A stretch of 58,717 nucleotides of DNA from assembly GCA_018268075.1 (NCBI GenBank), contig JAFDXH010000021.1, positions 1 to 58,717 on the forward strand. The letters run 5' to 3'. The notes under the pieces were generated by a model. The model made no database searches and was not told the origin of the DNA. It saw nothing but the letters and a program-made list of their open reading frames with translations. Origin of the DNA: Bacteroidota bacterium (lineage in GTDB: Bacteria > Bacteroidota > Bacteroidia > Chitinophagales > Chitinophagaceae). How positions within the stretch are numbered: position 1 is the first letter of the stretch; the number at the start of each line of letters is the position of its first letter. The translations under genes were made by a program, and so were the position numbers. Of this stretch, positions 53,989 to 58,717 are shown piece by piece.

Positions 53989-56433
53989 TTAGCGCCTAAA
54001 AATAACATTTGCAACAATACCCAGAGCTGAAACAATCAAAGCCCAATCTGCGGTACTTACCTTTGCCCGGTTATTTCGCATCTTTTGCGGCACAAATATT
54101 TCTGAACGGGGCGTAACCTGCGGATAAAACTTAAACCATAAAAAATGCTTTACTGATTGTGCCTTGCCATCCGGCTGAATTACAAGTGCGCCGGTTTTGC
54201 GTGCAGTGGGCATAAAATTTCCTGCCTGTTGCACATAATATTTCAGATTTTCTCCCTTCTTGTAAGGTACGATAGTAGGAAAATATACATCACCGGATAC
54301 TTTTACCAGGTTAGTGCTTCTATCTACTGTAAGTACGTCACCATCTTCCAATATCAGGTTTTCTGAATTTTCAGGGTATTGCAATGCCTGCTTCAGATTA
54401 ATGCTGATGAGGTCATACGATTTATACAACTCATCTTTCAGGCGGCTATCTTGCGCAAGGCTGTCCGCATCAATGTTTAAAATTCGTTGAAATAGTTTTT
54501 CCCTTTCAGCAGTAGTCAAAGTATTTTTTACTGCTCTTCTTACAGTAATAGACGTACTATCTGCTGAGGCTTTGAAGCCACCTGTACGATTGATTACATC
54601 ACTTATACGGTCGCCGCTTTTAATAAGGCTATAGCGCCCGGGGCTTTTTACCTCGCCCACTACTACCACACTTCTCTGAATAGAATAACCAGATTTATTC
54701 TTTATGATAATGATATCATAAGGCTGAAGTGTTACATCTTCATGATTTTTCGTGTCTTTCAGGTTCACTGAAAACACCTGGCTTTCATCATGATTTACTT
54801 CGCCTGTATTTACCCCGGAAATTCTACGAGAAATTTCTATATTGGTAGAGTCGCCAAAATTATTAATTCCGCCTGCATTGAGAATTACATCCCTGAGTGA
54901 TAAATTTTCACGCCATACAATATTGCCTGGTTTTCTTACTTCGCCCTGTACTACTATATATGCATTATCCTTAAAGTCAAAGATGGAATGTATCGCCAAT
55001 GAATCGTTTTTCTGAAGAGGCACTTTTAAATTAAAATTCAATACAGAATCCAGATTTACAGATAATACTGTAGGAATTTTATTGGTAAAATATCTAAAAA
55101 TGGATACACGCCTGGTATAAGCATCCACTTTAAGGCCTCCAGCCTTTTGTACCAGATCATTTACACTCATTCCGGCTGTAAGCTCAAATGGGCCGGGGCG
55201 TAATACAGAGCCGGATATTTCCACGCGGTTACCAAACTCTTCCTGCAACCTTTTCACAATATAGCGGTCGCTACCCATTGCTTTAAAGGTAGAATATGAA
55301 CCTGACGACAAGTCAATTATTTTTCGTTCGGTATCTGTTACACGTTCTACTGTTACTGCACCTCTGTAAGCATTATCAGTAAATCCGCCCGAATAGTTCA
55401 GAAGATCAGCAAATGTTTCGTTAGAAAGCATTTCAAATTTTCCCACACGTTTTACATTTCCACTTATGGTTACTCTTTTATCGTAGTAGGGAATACGCAC
55501 TACATCACCTTCTTGCAACAAGATATTTCCTTTTTGGTTTCCTGATACCAGAAACTCATACAAATCTGCAAAGCGCTTATCATTCCCTCTGATTACCTCT
55601 ATTTTGCGATAGCTTCCCATCTCGGTAGGGCCGCCACAGAGGTAAAGTAAATTATAAAGCGTGGTAAGAGATGAAATGGTGTAGGTGCCCGGCTTTCTGG
55701 CCTGACCAATCACTGTTACTCTTACGCTTCTAATTTCGCCCAACGTTACCTGTACTTTGGTTTGGCCGGAGCTGATGGCTCTATAAATCGTGTTGGCGAG
55801 CTTGGCGGATATTTTTGTGCGAGCTTCCTCAAGTGTTAGTCCGCTAAGATATAGTGGCCCTACATTGGGTATATATATTTCGCCGCGCTCACTTATTTTT
55901 AGGTTGTATTTTTTTTCACTGAATCCATATACCGATATCTCTACTTCATCATCAGGGCCAAGTATATATCCGGCCGGCGCGGGGATGCGCAGATTGGGTT
56001 CAAATACCAAACTATTTTCCGTAAAAAGTTCAGATCCAAAAATGGAAGGATCGTTCTTAAACCTTTGGAGAGGTACAGCATGAGTGGCGGTATCTAAAAT
56101 GTGTCTATTTTTATTTTTACTTGTATCCTCCACCCCAGGCGACAAATTTTGCCTGTTATTATCTTTAAGGCTTTGTAATCTTTTTTGAAGCTTGGCGATT
56201 TCTGATGTAGCCAACCCTCTATCGCTAACAATCTTATATAGCTGTGTTTCAGAAATACCAGATTCTACAGCTCTATTGTATATACTTAATATTTCTTCGT
56301 CACTATAATCATCAACATTCACATTGCTAAGGTCGCTTGTATTAAATAGATTAATCTGTGCTGATAATTTGTTAGAGAAAGTTAATAACGTAAATAATAT
56401 GCAGATAGAAATTTTCAATATTTTCATAGACAT
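53989..56433 (-). CDS. Polysaccharide export protein with six SLBB-like repeats (Wza-like)
   Basis: The 814-residue protein has a signal peptide (about 3-26) and the polysaccharide-export domain AGYILGPDDEVEISVYGF followed by GEIYIPNVGPLYLSGLTLEEA. About six SLBB-like units then begin with VIGQARKPGTY, ISGNVKRVGKF, ISGSVLRPGPF, VQGEVRKPGNI, VVGEVKSPGRY and VSGDVYFPTIV. It should form the outer-membrane conduit for the glycan. It is more than twice the length of E. coli Wza. The final WALIVSALGIVANVIF looks like a membrane helix. Met 3 (56427) is an alternative start. It heads the wza-wzz-wzx-wzy-GT2 run. Confidence 0.94.
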   Translation of the reverse strand: MSMKILKISICILFTLLTFSNKLSAQINLFNTSDLSNVNVDDYSDEEILSIYNRAVESGISETQLYKIVSDRGLATSEIAKLQKRLQSLKDNNRQNLSPGVEDTSKNKNRHILDTATHAVPLQRFKNDPSIFGSELFTENSLVFEPNLRIPAPAGYILGPDDEVEISVYGFSEKKYNLKISERGEIYIPNVGPLYLSGLTLEEARTKISAKLANTIYRAISSGQTKVQVTLGEIRSVRVTVIGQARKPGTYTISSLTTLYNLLYLCGGPTEMGSYRKIEVIRGNDKRFADLYEFLVSGNQKGNILLQEGDVVRIPYYDKRVTISGNVKRVGKFEMLSNETFADLLNYSGGFTDNAYRGAVTVERVTDTERKIIDLSSGSYSTFKAMGSDRYIVKRLQEEFGNRVEISGSVLRPGPFELTAGMSVNDLVQKAGGLKVDAYTRRVSIFRYFTNKIPTVLSVNLDSVLNFNLKVPLQKNDSLAIHSIFDFKDNAYIVVQGEVRKPGNIVWRENLSLRDVILNAGGINNFGDSTNIEISRRISGVNTGEVNHDESQVFSVNLKDTKNHEDVTLQPYDIIIIKNKSGYSIQRSVVVVGEVKSPGRYSLIKSGDRISDVINRTGGFKASADSTSITVRRAVKNTLTTAEREKLFQRILNIDADSLAQDSRLKDELYKSYDLISINLKQALQYPENSENLILEDGDVLTVDRSTNLVKVSGDVYFPTIVPYKKGENLKYYVQQAGNFMPTARKTGALVIQPDGKAQSVKHFLWFKFYPQVTPRSEIFVPQKMRNNRAKVSTADWALIVSALGIVANVIFRR

Positions 56434-56496
56434 GTATAATTTGTCAATTTAAACAACGAAGGCTGTTAAAAATGTGCGGGCGAAGGTAATAATTAT

Positions 56497-56528
56497 TTTG
56501 AGGATGAGTAATTTGCGATCATATTTTG
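56497..56528 (+). promoter_or_regulatory. Candidate promoter for the beta-helix gene
   Basis: TTTG at 56497-56500 is followed after 21 bases by TATTTTG (56522-56528), one T short of TAnnTTTG. The TTG start at 56565 lies 36 bases downstream. The match is imperfect in both spacing and sequence. Confidence 0.35.
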
Positions 56529-56564
56529 AATTTAAGGCTTTTTCATCCAAAATAAATTTCTAAT

Positions 56565-58052
56565 TTGAAACTATTTATATATTTAATATTGCTATTTCCC
56601 CTATCTACTTCTTCTTTTGGGGGTACCGTTATCAATGTAAAAACTCTTGGCGCTAAAGGAAATGGCGTTTCCGACGACACCAGATTTATTCAGGCGGCAA
56701 TAGATGCGGCCCCAGAAAATTCCACAATCTACTTTCCTAAAGGCACTTATATAGTAGGAAATATAAAAATAACAGATAATTACCTGGAAAATTATTGTCT
56801 AAAATTAAAATCTAACTTGAGCTTTATGGGCGATGGCGCAAGCTCTGTTATTCGATTTGCGGACAATCTTTTTAACAAAGTTTCCAAAAATGCAAATGCA
56901 CACATGTTTTATGGAAATGAGATTCAAAATATCGCCTTTAGCCGGCTTATGATAGAAATGAATGGCGCAAAAAACTTAGCCCCTAAAAGTGATTTTCGAA
57001 AGAATATTGCTGCAGTTCTTATAATTCGCGGCAAAAATGTTTCATTTGATAATATGAGTTGTAAAAATTCTTCTGGTACAACAATGCTTAACATAATGGG
57101 AAAAGGCGTTAATTTAAAAGTTACGAACAGTGCATTCATTAATGGCGGAAATTATGTTGGCTCCTCAAAAGCAAATAAGAATCAAATTGACTTTTCATTT
57201 ATCTATAGTGAATGGGATAGTACCACCATTAGTAACAACAAAATCCAACAACAAAATATAGATATAGCACTCGGAAACTATTGTGGAGGAATAGAAATAC
57301 ATGGAAGCAATTCATTGGTTTCAAATAATACAATCATAGGCTGCTGGCCTGCTATTTATATTACGAGTAGTGGTAATGATACACTTCAAAATATTTCGGT
57401 TGATGATAATCAGTTGCTCAATTGTATAAATGGAATTTCCTTCTGGCTTATAAAGCCCATGAAAAATATCTTCATCAGCAGCAATAATATTTCTCTAACC
57501 TTTCCCAGAACTAAGAAAGTATCATTCGTTGCCGGCGTGCTCATTCCAAATGGGAATATGAATGAGAATAGTGCTCAATTAGCAAATAATGCACCAATAG
57601 AAAATCTGGTTATTAAATCGAACACCATTGAGGCAGATAGTATGAGCGTTCCATCAATGGGAATTTTACTACATTCTATTATTAATGCGCACATTGATTC
57701 TAACACAATAACAGGAATGAACAGGGCTGGCATTGCCCTGGCAGGAAGCAAATGGGGTATTGATTCTCTCAATGTAACCAACAATCTTTGCTCAGCATTT
57801 CGACCCGGCATTGACGACAAGGCTGTTAATAGCTTCATTTTAATAACTGATACTTATTCTGGAAAATTTAAAAACGCACCAGGTATGAAGTTTATTCATT
57901 TTGATAATAATAGATTTCTGCAAAATAATATGGATGCTCAAACTATTGGTGCTTTTATCGCACTTCCAGAAAAGTTTATAAACAACATACAATTAAAAAA
58001 TAATTTCTGGGAGGGCAATAATAAACCCTTGAGAAAAGTTATAGTCCAATGA
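56565..58052 (+). CDS. Secreted right-handed beta-helix protein (pectate-lyase-3-like)
   Basis: The 495-residue protein has a signal peptide (about 1-20, LFIYLILLFPLSTSSFGG) and the start pattern of pectate-lyase-3 proteins: INVKTLGAKGNGVSDDTRFI with STIYFPKGTYIVG. Many short repeats with Asn ladders (SNNTIIG, DDNQLLN, SSNNISL, KSNTIEA, DSNTITG, DNNRFLQ) build the helix. Such proteins are polysaccharide lyases, hydrolases or epimerases; no catalytic residues can be assigned here. Next to wza, it may trim or modify the exported glycan. The start is TTG 56565; no nearby ATG is available. Confidence 0.85.
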   Translation: MKLFIYLILLFPLSTSSFGGTVINVKTLGAKGNGVSDDTRFIQAAIDAAPENSTIYFPKGTYIVGNIKITDNYLENYCLKLKSNLSFMGDGASSVIRFADNLFNKVSKNANAHMFYGNEIQNIAFSRLMIEMNGAKNLAPKSDFRKNIAAVLIIRGKNVSFDNMSCKNSSGTTMLNIMGKGVNLKVTNSAFINGGNYVGSSKANKNQIDFSFIYSEWDSTTISNNKIQQQNIDIALGNYCGGIEIHGSNSLVSNNTIIGCWPAIYITSSGNDTLQNISVDDNQLLNCINGISFWLIKPMKNIFISSNNISLTFPRTKKVSFVAGVLIPNGNMNENSAQLANNAPIENLVIKSNTIEADSMSVPSMGILLHSIINAHIDSNTITGMNRAGIALAGSKWGIDSLNVTNNLCSAFRPGIDDKAVNSFILITDTYSGKFKNAPGMKFIHFDNNRFLQNNMDAQTIGAFIALPEKFINNIQLKNNFWEGNNKPLRKVIVQ

Positions 58053-58079
58053 CTGTAACTTTTAATTCTTAATCCCCCT

Positions 58080-58717
58080 ATGAAGAAAATTATTGTATTC
58101 AGTGTATGCCTATCGCTTTTTGCATGTAAAAAACCGCTTAATTCAATTACCAGCCCAGCCTCGCCAATTCACAACATTGAAGATTTTCGACTTCCAGGAA
58201 TGAGTGATTACGAAACCCTGATGGCTGCTCATGATAGTCTTCCTTCCAACTCAATAATACAGTTTGCACCAAAAACGTATATATTTGATCATACACCGAT
58301 TATACAAAAGCCTTTTACTTTTTTGGGACCAGCTATTTTAATGCGGGAAAACCAAATCACCTACAGATTAAAAGAAGCCGCCAATGCCTCGTCAACTCAA
58401 CTCATAATAGATAACCCGGCAGGATTAATTGTTGGTGACAGGTTTCTTTTGGTAACAGATGGCAAATCTTATAGAGAGACCACAAGTATAAATGTGATAG
58501 AAAGAATTGAGGGAGATACGTTGGTGTTATATGCTCCAATAGGTAATACTGTTAATCAAAGTAATCTTTTTCCAATCGGCACTCAACTATTCAAGAATAT
58601 AAATTTCTTCTGGATTTTATCTGCTACCCAATACCCAGATCATTCATGCACATTTAAAAATCTCACTTTTGATGGTAACAGAGATAATAATTCAGGTACA
58701 TATTCCTGGTTATTAAA
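58080..58717 (+). CDS. Lipoprotein with beta-helix-like region (3' end outside window)
   Basis: The frame opens at ATG 58080, 27 bases after the previous stop, and runs to the right edge (212 complete codons). The N-terminus is a lipoprotein signal: MKKIIVFSVCLSLFAC, with LFAC as lipobox and Cys 16 as the likely lipidated residue. Later SNSIIQFAPKTYIFDHTPII and CTFKNLTFDGNRDNN resemble the early turns of right-handed beta-helix proteins. It is probably cotranscribed with the beta-helix gene upstream and may act on the same glycan. Function is not assignable from the part seen. Confidence 0.75.
   Translation, partial: MKKIIVFSVCLSLFACKKPLNSITSPASPIHNIEDFRLPGMSDYETLMAAHDSLPSNSIIQFAPKTYIFDHTPIIQKPFTFLGPAILMRENQITYRLKEAANASSTQLIIDNPAGLIVGDRFLLVTDGKSYRETTSINVIERIEGDTLVLYAPIGNTVNQSNLFPIGTQLFKNINFFWILSATQYPDHSCTFKNLTFDGNRDNNSGTYSWLL

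Noticed and set aside
1-58717. tRNA genes, CRISPR arrays, integrases or transposases
   Set aside because: None could be recognised in the gaps between genes or among the encoded proteins. Weak or divergent RNA genes could be missed without a covariance search.

Overview
The window looks like chromosomal DNA from a member of the Bacteroidota, probably a Chitinophagaceae-like organism. The clues are the A+T-rich intergenic DNA, a DUF4290 gene, MurA with Asp at the usual Cys position, Bacteroidota-type POT transporters, an ECF sigma factor beside a VPEGYF-repeat membrane protein, a long six-SLBB export protein, and several upstream sequences matching the Bacteroidota -7 consensus TAnnTTTG. The family-level placement is an inference. 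I see no tRNA, rRNA, CRISPR array, transposase or phage gene.

Region 1 (1-5416, plus strand): the end of recO, a GC-rich 105-bp nested inverted-repeat element, prfA, a short region with a promoter-like box and a strong terminator (small RNA or leader), and a very large GH18-CE4-GT2 fusion protein that resembles a one-polypeptide machine for making and trimming an exopolysaccharide.

Region 2 (5515-13729, minus strand): a compact murA-gmk-CNNM/CorC-methyltransferase run, a DUF4290 gene closed by a terminator, and two tandem POT peptide transporters.

Region 3 (13881-22196, plus strand): purD, the cell-shape operon mreB-mreC-mreD-PBP2-rodA, and a metallo-beta-lactamase-fold hydrolase. A pair of terminators separates it from the facing ECF operon (24043-22330: sigma factor, VPEGYF-repeat putative anti-sigma factor, Spy-like small periplasmic protein).

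Region 4 (24106 to the right end): a surface-polysaccharide locus of more than 34 kb. Reading from the left it has an initiating phosphoglycosyltransferase with a LegC/PglE-like aminotransferase, a sugar-nucleotide SDR and a PglD-like acetyltransferase; a CapM-like GT4; a galactofuranose pair (GlfT-like GT2 and Glf); a polytopic membrane protein; methyltransferases, GT2 and GT4 enzymes and an asparagine synthase; a Wzm/Wzt ABC exporter; a Wzx flippase; a 3-amino-3,6-dideoxyhexose cassette (FdtB-like aminotransferase, hexapeptide acetyltransferase, two FdtA-like cupins); then GT2, Wzy, a second Wzx, Wzz and a Wza-like SLBB protein. Two beta-helix secreted proteins lie divergently at the right end, the last one cut by the window edge.

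The genes suggest a glycan containing acetylated amino sugars and galactofuranose, possibly with amidated or methylated residues. The locus has parts for both ABC-dependent and Wzx/Wzy-dependent export. I found no clear new defence or mobile system. The most unusual items are the nested inverted-repeat element, the candidate small RNA or attenuator at 1741-1866, the GH18-CE4-GT2 fusion, the VPEGYF-repeat regulator, the tandem cupins and the dual export equipment.
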